Source of the DNA: Aspidapion aeneum
Taxonomy: Eukaryota; Arthropoda; Insecta; Coleoptera; Brentidae
Assembly: GCA_963576565.1 (NCBI GenBank)
Contig: OY755039.1
Coordinates: 141,181,369-141,245,368, forward strand
Length of the DNA: 64,000 bases
Direction: 5' to 3'
Shown here: in pieces, positions 36,111-46,825 of the stretch
Layout: each line of letters opens with the position of its first letter
How positions within the stretch are numbered: the first letter of the stretch is position 1
Program-made: the position numbers and the translations under genes
Notes under the pieces: generated by a model
Told to the model about the DNA's origin: nothing
What the model saw: only the letters and a program-made list of their open reading frames with translations
Database searches by the model: none

Positions 36111-36813
36111 CTAAATACCGCGTGAACAAGTCCACATCTGGGGGGCCTAATTTCAATAAGAGGACAGAAAACAGATAAAGTTTAGCATGTATTAATAAGA
36201 GACCGCGATACACCCGATTCCCGTAGAAAGCGTTCCAGCGTTGCCAAAGGTAACCTTGATAAATAAATACAGACGCAGGTGTTCGATGTCGTTAAGGCGC
36301 AGACAACTTGAATCATTTGTTTGGGGGGCGAGAATTATTACTTGATTTAATTTTTGGTCCATGATACAATATAATAAAAAGACTATTAAAAAAGTGAACA
36401 TTTTATTTTTTAAATGTTATTTATGTCCTTAAATACCTAAATCAGCGTCTCCTACCCACGCTGCGTCACTGTGGTCCTCCATTACCTTTGTTATGGTTGG
36501 ACTAAAAATGATTTAAAAAACCTTAAACTAAATAAATTTTTTGCTTGTTTGTAAAAGTGAGGAACAAGCAGAATTTTGCTTGTGTATCACCCCGTTTAAT
36601 AAATGCAATAAAACTAACTTTCGTTGACCTTTCGCGAACCGAATAGAAAACTGGCAACGTTGATTTTACGCTTTTCTGTTCTCACATGCAATACTTATAG
36701 CCCATACAAAAATCTTACCCCTAGATAGAAGGCTGACCACAAGGCTGCAAAATTCCAAACTCGTAACCGGAAATAAAAGATTCTTATTCTAAATCAACGG
36801 ACTATGATGGTAT

Positions 36814-37050
36814 TATAGTCCTTGCCATAAGCCGTTACACTTTTGTGACATTTCCGACCTCTTTATTTATCATATTCTTAATGACAGGTTACATTACCTA
36901 TTTACATCTTTTCATCCAGAGAAAGTAACAGGTTTTCCTTTAATTTTATACCCACATAACAAATTTAATTTTTAATAGATTGATGGTTAGGAAATATGTT
37001 TATTTCATGTCAAAGTCATAAAAGTGTTACTGCGTATGGCAAGGATTATA
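36814..37050. mobile_element. MITE family M2, copy 1
   Basis: Ends TATAGTCCTTGCCATAAGC and the inverse; with gttacacttttgtga just inside. The second copy is at 56610-56904. TA appears to be the target. Confidence 0.85.
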
Positions 37051-37059
37051 TAGTAGTTT

Positions 37060-38250
37060 TTTTTACAATGGCGGTGCGTCATTGGTATTTTATCATTTAA
37101 ACTAATAAAAATATGACATGACGTAACCGTCAAAATAAAAAAACAAACTATAACAAAGTTAAACAAAACAACGTTAAAATACGTTTACAACACCCAGTGG
37201 TAATGCCGGGAAGCGCATTTACGTTTCCGTGCTGATTTTACGGCAGCGCTGTTTTGAAATAGACACGGAAATGTTGCAACATATTTGGTTACAAATGCGT
37301 GTTGATTTTAAGGCGCCGAGGCTCGAACAAGGCACGGATTTGTATTGAATTACGCAGCGCAGGGGTTTACTTATTACTGCACATTTGAAACTTAAATTGG
37401 ATTCACGTTGTTTATTAGTTTGATTTTGAGGTTATATGTTTGTTAATATGAAAATTATGGAGCAGTTTAAAAGTATTTTTACTAATATTACTCAAGATTT
37501 TGAAATTCTTTGAAGTTTGAAGAACACTCTTCCATTAACTATACCTGCAAAGTTCAGTGTTGTTGTCTTACACCGGCAACTACGACGACAGATGTTGTTC
37601 TGTTATTAATAAATTTTAATAATTTAAATAATTGTCACTTGATTTCTAACCACATGAAAATAGAAAGTTTCAAAAACCTAACCTAACGAAAGCTAATCAA
37701 TTAAATCTAACCGAACCAAAGCAAACTGAACCAATAATTTTTTTCCTACCCGGGATCCTAGAGGATGTGAATCCGAACCGAACCGATCCTAACTAAACCG
37801 AACCAAACCTAACCTAACCAAACTAAACTACACCCAAAAATTGAAAATCACCAGACATTTGCTATAAAAGTTGCCAGATTTTGGCAAAAATCACCAGTTT
37901 AAAAAAAAATCGTATATTTATACTAGAGTATGTAGGTAGGACATATTAAAAAAAAGTGATACATCCAGGATATTTAAATTACACGAGATACAAACAATAA
38001 TAAAATACAAATATGTTTTAATGTAGATAAAATCAAAGATAAAAAATCTAACGAATTCTAACCTATTTATATATGTCACTATGAATTTTGTACAGGTTAT
38101 CGTCGGCGGCGCCCAGTTGCCGGATATAGCCAAGTAGCCCGAGAGTTTACGTTTTCCAACCTGATTCAGCGGACAGTGGTTCAAGCAATAAAATTTTTCA
38201 AGCATTACATGTTAAAGTCGCGTACTAAATTAGATACTTTTTGTTTGACA
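37060..38250. other. Gene-free stretch with CCTAACC-type tract
   Basis: 37195-37380 is unusually GC-rich without a recognisable exon. 37650-37830 holds a tract of aacctaacctaacg, aaccgaaccaaagc and gggatcctagaggatgtgaa, the same sequence as one arm of the palindrome at 53103-53809. Confidence 0.5.
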
Positions 38251-38252
38251 TA

Positions 38253-38867
38253 CCTATAGTTGATGTTGTATTAAAGTGACACCGCGTCATCAAAACCTTG
38301 ATGGGCGGGAAGGGAGTAGAGGGGTACATACAGTGGCACGCACTTCCTTTCATTTTTTTATTGATATTGATTCCCAAAATGAGGCACTGCACTAATTAGT
38401 CATTAGCTTACTATTTTACTTGCTGTTTATTGATGTCTTCTTCTAAACGATTTCATTAGAAAGGAACATATATACTATTATCTGGTTGTTACGAACATAT
38501 TATTGATTTAGCAGAGCTTTGACGTTTTCTATTTGTTGTTGTTTTGACCTTACGTCAAACAAATTATGACGGAGCTTTTCACAAAACAAATTACCGTCTT
38601 GCAACTAAATCAATATTTGCGCACATTTTAATATAATTTTGGATCCTCTTTTATGTTTCGGATCTTTATTTATCAGGTAAGTACCTATTTGATCTCTCCT
38701 TTAAAAGGTCGTAGTGTTTTATCCTTCGAACATTAAGCCCCGAGCGGCACACTGCATGTACAAAGTGAAACACTAATTTTTTAAGGCTTTTTACTTAGAT
38801 TTTGCCGCAGAATTTGGTTTACCATAGCTATGACGCGGTGCCACTTAAATAGAACATCAACTATAGG
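38253..38867. mobile_element. 613-bp-type MITE, copy 2
   Basis: Near-identical to 202-814 in the same orientation, with the same CCTATAGTTGATGTT termini. The high similarity suggests recent activity. Confidence 0.92.
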
Positions 38868-38869
38868 TT

Positions 38870-40130
38870 ACAAAGTTTTTTATAGTCAAGAAGAAGAAAT
38901 AAATAATAATTTAAAAAAAAAAATTTTAAATAGGACAGTCAAAAAATCACCAGAATTCAGTATTTTTAAAAAAGTTTTCACCATTTCACCAAATCTGGTG
39001 AATTTTCACAAGACCTGGCAACACTGCGGCAAACAGTCACTGTAACGGTTTGGGGTATTCGCGATCGCGACTGTATTCGATCGGGGCGCTTAGTGCCAGA
39101 CTGTGACAAAATGTCACGGCTTTTTCTCGGACTGGAGTAGACCGTGACTGCGACAGACGAGTCACAGTTCGTAAAATGGCAACTCTTATAAATTGTGATC
39201 ACAAAGAATCATTTTTTGAGTCTGAAGTTTTAGGGGTAGATAATGTTCTTTTACGATTTCCAACAGTACTGCACCTTCTATCGAAAAAAAATAAATCTAA
39301 AGTTATAAATAATAAAAAAGTGAACAACTTTTATATAAACCCTTTTTTAACATTACATATAACTTTTGTATATTTTTAATAGGAGGTTAGTTTCGCTGAA
39401 AACCGTTAATACCCCTAAAAATTCACCCCATTTCACCCTAACAACTCGGATCGAGTCTAATTTATTTTTCCTGTTAGCTGTGATATACTTTCTTTCATTT
39501 CCAATAATATTCATGCTGTTATTAATGTTTAGCATTTTTTGCTGTTTAAATTAGAAAATTAAACTTAAACGTGTCAAATTTTTGCGCGGAAGCGACACTC
39601 ACACCAGTATTAACTAAGATCTTAAAACTTAGCACTTAAGCCAGGGTCTAAGTATCAAATATACTTGACCTCGACCGGTTTAAGTATATTTCTTTAATAC
39701 TTACAGGTCAAATAACTGTAAAGTTTCGGCTCATGTTAACCTACAATAGCGAAATCATTTCTCAGTGAGTTTAATCTCACAATAATTTTAATTAACTTTA
39801 AAAATAAAGAAAAACCAAATAAAAATGTTGTCATTTTTGAAAATCTAGTCCGTAAAGTCACAGGATTCCCGTAAATTATTTAAAATGTGGCTGCTGCAAA
39901 AAGCTATAAAATTACCAATTTTTTTAACAAAAAAACTGTAAAATCCAAAGGGTTTTTTCTTACATAAGGGTCTGAAGGACCAAATAGACGGCTGTGCCGG
40001 AAGGGGAGAAGACTAGAGATTTCACAAAAAAATTACCCCAAAGTTAAATTCACCCCGTTTGGGAAAACAGCGTTTATTGAACTAAAACAAAGGAAAAAAA
40101 TCGGCAACACGCTAGAAGCTTACCTTCTTT
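38870..40130. other. Stretch without an assigned gene
   Basis: 39030-39170 is GC-rich, with the palindromic cgcgatcgcga and several 'gtgac' words in both orientations. It is followed by an open frame at 39176-39379 (ATLINCDHKESFFES) that I cannot assign. 39420-39500 is a repeat also present, inverted, in the RING-gene 3' UTR region. Confidence 0.4.
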
Positions 40131-40152
40131 TATTTAGCAGCAGTTCCACATT

Positions 40153-40348
40153 TCACTCGCGGCGCCGCGGATTTTCTTGTGGATGGTATTTGGTCTTAAT
40201 CTTAAAACACGTGTGACTTCTTTCAGTGTCTTGTCGGAAGTGGTTCTTCATTCCTCTGTCAAATACAGGGGGGCGCTCCAAACTCCCAGCGTGTGCAAAG
40301 CGCGCATGGTTATTGCCCAAAATCATCAGGTGTTCAAAAAGAAAATAA
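40153..40348 (-). CDS. Possible terminal exon of the WD40-like gene
   Basis: This - strand open frame of 64 residues and a TGA stop begins after a weak pyrimidine stretch ending in gaaag. It needs one leading base, which fits the phase left by the preceding exon (TG+T, cysteine). It contains ILGNNHARFAHAG and RGMKNHFRQDTERSH, has balanced codon use and unusually high GC content, and is followed closely by an AATAAA near 40130. These points suggest a real last exon. The phase fit alone has a one-in-three chance, the acceptor is poor, and the peptide is unlike a WD repeat. It could belong to another transcript or a retrocopy. Confidence 0.38.
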
Positions 40349-41255
40349 CTTTCAACAAAGAGAAAAATTATCACCTGATCGGAATTTTCCCAAACAAGGA
40401 TTTTCTTTTTTTTTAAAGGTTTGGCTAAAAAGCCCAAAAATATCAAAACAAAATTTAAGGTTAGGTTTTCCCAAAAATTCAAATAAAAACAAAAACAAAA
40501 ATAACTGGCAGCATTAAACATCTACCTTCATTATTTTTTTTACGGAATTTCTTTATGTTTTTTATACAATTTATGTAGAGGGACATATTTTTGAAATACA
40601 GGTTTGTCTATTCTACCAAAACAATTAAAAATCGGTTTAATTATAGCTAACTTGTCCAAACCGTTTTGCCCGTTGTTATACGACATATCCTTGTCACATT
40701 TGAAAGTTAGATACGGCTGCCATTTTTAAACCAAAATAATATTTTTTATTTATTGATTTTTAAGTTTTGTTGTGGATATAATGTCGTTGGTACAACGAAA
40801 AAAGAGAATCCCTATCCATCGTCGTAAATGACAAAAACAAAATCGTCCAAGATCATAAATGAAAATGGTGTAACAGTCCAATGGCAAAAACGGACTTCTT
40901 ATTAACCGAAGATTAAACAAAAACGTCATTAACCTCTTGGTCAATTAATTGCAGATGAATCCTAACCTAGGGTGCAAAACTTGACCCTTTTAAAGGATGA
41001 GCTTTGCTTAATGAAAATGCAGTGTGCTAAAGCAATCCCTACCAGAACCGCTCTTCTTTAGGTGAATGTCATAAGCTAGGCCCGACCTCTTTTTATGATT
41101 TTGTCCTTTTTGATAAAAGACGTTATACAGAACTTCGATTTTGCTCTTGTCTGGTTTTGAAGAATGACGGTTTTTATATTGTCCGGTTATTAATAATTCC
41201 GGTTTTAACAAAGGACTGATGATTTTTTATTTGTCCTTTATGATAAACTATGGCA

Positions 41256-42516
41256 GCGGTATTTACTAAGATGGTTTAAGGTTTAAATGTAACTTTTAGT
41301 TTATCTTTTGTGAAACGTTTTAACTGAATTTCTTTTAATCTTAATAAAAGTTAATGGAATTTTGGACTAATTATAACTACATAGGTTATATCACAATGGC
41401 AAAAAACCGGTTTAAATAAGAATCTGCAAGGATTTCGTAAAAAAAATGGAAAAAACGGAAAAGAAATGGTTTAAACTATAGGTTTAAGTTTGTATGGAAC
41501 GAGGTTTAAGTGAAAATGCAGCGATATTTAAGTGAATTACTTACATTTTTCAATTTACACTTACTTCCCAAACTTGACATTGTCGGAAAATGTGTTCTAA
41601 TTTCGTAATTTTTATTATATAACTTGCGCAAACAAAGCGAAACTGAAAAATAAATTTTTAAATTTATTGAAATTACGTAAAAGTGACTAGACTGACACTT
41701 GCTGGACTAAGTACTGGGATTGTCATCTGCTGTCATCTCGTTGCACGTACATCTTAAATATATTTGTATGGCTAGAGCATATTAAAACCATTAATGGAAA
41801 ATGACTGCTACAATAAATAAATAAATAAATAAAAACATTTTTTATTATATTAATTTAAAGATTATTTGCAAATAAACAAATCGCGTGTGAGTTTATTTGG
41901 ATTTTAATCTGAAGATCGTTTTTTTTACTTTCCTCGTCAAGGCAAATATCGTTTAAAAGCTACATGCTAAAATATAAAAGAGATATGAGAATTTAGTACT
42001 AAACGGTTTATCCAGCCTTGTGTACATTGCCCTAAAAAACTCGCTCTAATAGTTAATTGAAGCTAATTATCGTATAAAATTTTGTCATATCGTTCCTAAA
42101 TATGATCAAATTTTACATTTTTAACAAATAAATGAACTAAAACGTGATTGTTTTCAAGTTACAATGAGATAAACCACCCCCCGTAGGTAGTTTAAAATTT
42201 AGGACGATTTTTAGTCGGAATCCCATGACCTAGGTAAAGTGACGTAGAAGTCTAAATTAGACAGTTGTAGAAAAATCAGTTTTCCATGTTTTCTTCTTTT
42301 TTCCGGTCTATATGGTCCATTTTAAGAACAACTCGTCTTAAATTTCAATTTTTAGGACATTTTATCGTCCGTACAGGTAAAAATACCAAATCAATAGCGG
42401 CCTGTTTCGGCAAAAAATCAATTTTTCCAAACCAATGCACATTTAATATTTTAAACCTAAACCTTAAACTTAAACCAAAACCTAGACTAAAACTTACGCC
42501 TTACTAAATACTGGTG
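41256..42516. mobile_element. 1.26-kb non-autonomous DNA element, copy 2
   Basis: Same element as 1865-3106, with GCGGTATTTACTAAG and CTAAATACTGGTG ends. Flanked by TGGCA (41251-41255) and TGGGA (42517-42521), a 4/5 match that supports a 5-bp target duplication. A further end of the same type (tagtaaatactggtgc) lies at 42651-42667. Confidence 0.85.
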
Positions 42517-42765
42517 TGGGAGTCCAAAAAAGATGGCCTATGGTGCAACGTATTTATAAACAAATTATATAAATAATGAAAACTATATAAAAAATAGTTA
42601 AACTTTCACCATTTACATGTAGAATTTTAGAACCTAGAACTTTCGACCCTTTAGTAAATACTGGTGCTAGTGTCCACACTTTAAAATTGAAATTAAATCA
42701 ACAATTTATATAAATAAATCAAATTCTTAAAGCTGTATGTCTTAATGTAACCAAACGCAACTTAC

Positions 42766-42947
42766 CAAACATTAGGCAAATATCCAGATATCTGATGAAT
42801 GGTGAAATTTGAGCAGACGTAGAAGATTCTTTCTTTGCCGCACTCTTTGACTGTGATGTCGACTATCGGGTGTTTGCCCACGATCATTTTGTGGTTCCAG
42901 AACCTTAAGTCCAGGTTCTTCCAGTTTGACACGTGGTAGAAGTACAG
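42766..42947 (-). CDS. WD40-like protein, fifth visible exon
   Basis: This exon has 182 bp and a gcattttag acceptor. It starts in phase 0, following the previous exon. It encodes LYFYHVSNWKNLDLRFWN and later IVDITVKECGKERIFYVC, again with alternating beta-strand character. The end is ambiguous. GTTTG|GTAAGT is a good donor leaving phase 2, but if the exon is not spliced there, the frame reads tryptophan and then TAA at once, giving a natural C-terminus LPNVW. Both outcomes are possible. Confidence 0.7.
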
Positions 42948-42970
42948 CTAAAATGCAGTCCTCAAAGTTA

Positions 42971-43540
42971 TACAGGGTGTTTCAAGAGTTCATTATTGCC
43001 AACTTTGTTATTATTAAAGATAGAAAAAAGTTTAAACATGCTTAAATCAAAAAAAATCAAACATTGCGTTTTAGAGTTTTTTCAAAAAACATAAAACAAA
43101 TTTTAATTGAACACCCTGTATTTTATCATTTTTTCTGATACATCTTTCAATTCTAATAAAAAAATGTCTTGATTTATTTTCCCTAAAGTTAAAAAAAAAC
43201 TAAGATATTCCAAAATCAAAATTACGCTTAGACTTTGTACCAAATAAAATTTTAATACGTAATTTAAAATATCTTCGTTATTTTTAGCTTTAGGAAAAAA
43301 ATCCAAAGACAATTTTTGTTTAGAATTGAAAGGCTAATCAGAAAAAAATATAAAATACAGGGTGTTCAATTATTTATTTTTATATTTTTTGAAAAAACTC
43401 GAAAACACCGAAAAGCGATGCTCTATTTTTTAAAAATTAAGTATCTTAAAGAGCATTCAACAATTCTACTAGTTTTCCAATTTAAACTTTTTTCTATCTT
43501 TAATAATAAAAAAGTTAGCAACGGTGGACACTTAACTTGG
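42971..43540. mobile_element. Fold-back MITE with ACAGGGTGTT ends
   Basis: Left tacagggtgtttcaagagtt and taaagatagaaaaaagttta; right the inverse. A second, inner inverted pair (gaacaccctgta / tacagggtgttc) is centred near 43240. Non-coding, in the region downstream of the WD40-like exons. Confidence 0.8.
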
Positions 43541-44104
43541 TGCTAACTCGATACTCCGGATCCATTAAAACCGGGCCGATCCGAATTATCGAGGAATCCG
43601 GGTTATTGACGAAATTTTTATAATAAAAAAATTTCCAAATAAAGTCAAAATTTGAATAATTTTCTTTTTTCAAACTCATTTACTTTTCACACGCATTTTC
43701 AGTGCGGAAAGTAGAATAAGCAGTGGCGGCTGGTGACATTATAAATTGGGGGGGGGGGGGCGAAATTTATATTGCATGGAAAAGGAGGTAAAAAAAACTT
43801 ACCTAAACAATTTTAGTTTAGCATTTTACAAACATTTTACTGCTACTTGATGTAGTTTTTAGTTTAATTTTTTATAGCTAAAATCTATTCGCCCTTATTT
43901 TGCATGCGCAAAGTGCTTGGATTAGCACCAGTTTCAGACTCATTTTTTATTACTTGCACTAAAATTTTCTTATAAAATAAAATACATAAATAAAAAACTA
44001 ATAAAATACTGTTTGTTGTCTAATTTTGGGAGGGCACTGCAATATCACTTTCCACAGGCGAGTAGTGGGGGCCCCTATTATGCAGGCTTGGACGACACTG
44101 TCTA

Positions 44105-45355
44105 CGAGGATGGGATGAAAAGTTTCCGGCCTAGCGTATAGCAGCCGATTTGCTTTGCTCTTCCAACGTGTTTGTGTAGCCTTGCTTGTGATCAGTATAG
44201 GCTCGAAGTTTAAGTGAGTGCGTCAAGTATGTTGTGTCCTGCTTATTTTGAAAGTTTATACATTGTCTCAATTTTAAAATATGGAAAAAAACGAGATAAG
44301 AGCCGTGATAAAATATTTTCATATCAAAGGGTTATCGCCGACGGAAATAAAAGCTGAACTAAATGCAACATTAGGGGAATCTGTTCCTTCCTATACCACA
44401 GTTAAAACCTGGGTATCGGACTTTAAATGTGGTCGTACTAGCACTGATGATGCTCCGCGTTCTGGCAGGCCAAAAACGGCAACTTCTGAAGAAATGGTGC
44501 AAACCATTCAAAAACTAATTCTAAAAGATCGCAAATTAAGACCGGAAGAGGGAGCTAAGGCTGTCATATCAAAAGAGCGAGTTCACCATATTTTATGTGA
44601 AGTTTTAGGTATGAGAAAGCTATCCGCCCGATGGGCGCCGCGTTTGCTCACGCCAGATCAAAAGCTCGTGCGTCTAACCTTTTTTGAGTAGAATTTGGCA
44701 CTGTTTAGACGTGATTTAGGGGACTTTTTGCGTAGATTTATTACGGTTGATGAAACATGGGTCATCATTATACCCCTGAAACTAAGCAACAATCCAAATA
44801 ATGGACGGCAAAGGACGAACTGGAAAGGTCATGGCAATGGTCTTTTGGGACGCTAAATGGATACTCCTCATAGATTATCTCGAAAAAGGAAGAACAATAA
44901 ATTCAGAGTACTACAGCGACTTACTGGACCAGCTCAAGCAGAGTATAAGCGAAAAACGCCCTGGGTTGGCAAAAAAGAAAATTTTGTTTCATCAGGACCA
45001 TGCACCTTGCCACAAGTCCGTTCTTGTAATGGCTAAAATCCATCAGCTAGGCTTTGAACTGTTAAACCATCCACCTTATTCGCCAGAAAGGCCCGGTCCG
45101 ACTTTTATTTGTTTCCAAACCTAGAAAAATTTCTTACTGGAAAAAAATTTCTTCAGATTTAGAAGTCATTGCGGCTACAAACGCCTATTTTGACGAGTTG
45201 GATAAATCAGACTTCTGTGATGGCATGAAATCAGTTGAACACCGTTGGGTCAAATGTATTACCTTACAAGGGGACTATGTAGAAAAATAAATTATTATTT
45301 AGTCACTATGGTGTTGCGTTCTATGTTAGTCCGGAAACTTTTCATTCCATCCTCG
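44105..45355 (+). mobile_element. Mariner element, frameshifted and dead
   Basis: Inverted ends CGAGGATGGGATGAAAAGTT and inverse, flanked by TA at 44103-44104 and 45356-45357. The + strand encodes the N-terminal paired helix-turn-helix region (MEKNEIRAVIKYFHIKGLSP, then PSYTTVKTWVSDFKCG), then TVDETWV with the first catalytic aspartate, VMAMVFWDAKWILLIDYL, LFHQDHAPCHKS with the second, and PPYSPERP, where the third is lost in a frameshift. It ends RWVKCITLQGDYVEK. Stops at 44689 and 45122 and frameshifts inactivate it. It lies between two exons of the WD40-like gene and is in the opposite orientation. Confidence 0.94.
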
Positions 45356-45379
45356 TATAAGGAGTAATCTAGAACTTAC

Positions 45380-45573
45380 ATCTCCAAAATCAGATCCCAA
45401 AAGTAACGTGTTCCCATACAAATAGATACAGGTTATGTTGCTGGTGAAAATCTCCCACATATTGAAAAGTTTTGTGCTGTGTCTCTTCTTGTTTGGGCCA
45501 CCCAGTATAATGATTTCGATGTAGTCTTCTATAAAGTCGGGCGAATGAGATTTGTCCGCTTTTTTGTTTTTGT
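45380..45573 (-). CDS. WD40-like protein, fourth visible exon
   Basis: This exon has 194 bp, a ttttttcag acceptor and a gtaagt donor. It starts with two bases completing a tyrosine codon and ends in phase 0. It encodes a lysine-rich loop (KNKKADKSHSPD), then IEIIILGGP, and ends LLLGSDFGD, which resembles the turn of a WD repeat. It lies just outside the right end of a dead mariner (44105-45355), with about 24 bp between the mariner terminus and the donor end of the exon. Confidence 0.75.
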
Positions 45574-45619
45574 CTGAAAAAAGAAATTAAATTAAATAAA
45601 TGGATCCATGACGGATGTG

Positions 45620-46050
45620 GCACCCTCCTAGCTAGCCTATTATCACACTTCAAGTGAAGCCATATATTAGCTTTTAAAACAGTTTTTTATAAATATCTCA
45701 GAAACTAAAGCACTATGAAGTTTGTCATTATATCTCGAATTCTTGAGCAAAATATAGGCCACTATATTCCGAAAACAGTGTACTGGGTTGATTTTTAATT
45801 GTCAAAAAACTGTCATTAGCAATAATAGATTTTGACCAAAATCTGATCAGCTCGTGTCGCACAATATTTTACGGACAGAAATAATATACACACACACATA
45901 CACACACACACACACACACATCACGACGATATTGCTAGGATAGGTCAAAATACATCCAAATCACACATTTTTGGCGTTATGTCAAAAAAAAATTTTCGTC
46001 AAAAACAATACTTTTTCTAGTCATTGCTACGCGGGCTAGGAAGGTAAAAA
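45620..46050. mobile_element. Dispersed repeat R23, copy 2 (inverted), with CA microsatellite
   Basis: Inverse of 23100-23775: ends 'ctagcctatt' and cacttcaagtgaagccatat at the left, 'gctacgcgggctaggaaggt' at the right. Contains a (CA)n tract at 45887-45922. Confidence 0.75.
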
Positions 46051-46059
46051 TACAGGGTG

Positions 46060-46800
46060 TTCTTGAATAACATTTAAATAACTAATATTTTAGTGAAATT
46101 TGGTACACACTCTCTATTTATTAAGCGGGATTTTTTAATATACAGAGTCTCCCAGATAAAAGTAACTACATGTGGATTTAAAAAACGAGCAAATGCTGTA
46201 TCGAAATTAAAACTATTTAAAGCGGTAGATAGAAAAAATAATTTTTTAGTTTTTTTATAAATAAGTTTTGAAAAAACGACTCGTTAAAAAAGTATTCTTT
46301 TCAAAAATAATTTTTGTAAATTTTTTTTTGTGTTGTTTTATAAACACTTTTTTTTGCAAAATAATCCCCCTCTCTTAGATTGGTGTGCGCCCGTCCCACT
46401 ACATTGAGTTAAAAAGAGAGAGCAAGTAGCTGGACGATACTGTGGGAGTTTAGTAAATAAAACGAGTAGACCACTGTTCAGTTATTAATTAATGTTATGT
46501 GTATTTAAGATTATAAGGCGCCCTTAACAATAGATGAGTTTAAAAAGAGATAGTAAATAATCGGATAATAATGTGTAAGTTTAGTCAATGCAACGATAAA
46601 ATTTGTTAATTTTTCCTGTAATAAGAAGGGAGCTTTGGATAGTGGTATGTTTGGAATCATATTATGTGCTGGGGTGCCATTTTCACGGTGCTACGTCACA
46701 GTCCGCGCCTTTTTTCTCCGGAAAGACGCTTGTGTTTGCAGTCAGCTAATGCTATTTTTTCTTTAATTTATCATAAAACTGTGATAAAAAAAAACTAAAA
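46060..46800. other. Intron stretch with MITE ends
   Basis: tacagggtgttcttgaataa at 46050 and tacagagtctcccagataaa at 46140 mark MITE ends. No exon seen. Confidence 0.45.
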
Positions 46801-46825
46801 TAATATAGAAATATGTTAAAAATGA

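Noticed and set aside
36192..36401. - strand open frame of 69 codons as a gene
   Set aside because: No homologous pattern recognised, no splice or promoter context, surrounded by repeats.
43721..44100. hAT element starting CAGTGGCGGCTGGTGA
   Set aside because: The left end resembles a hAT terminus, but I could not find a matching right end with an 8-bp duplication; the mariner at 44105 may have disturbed it.
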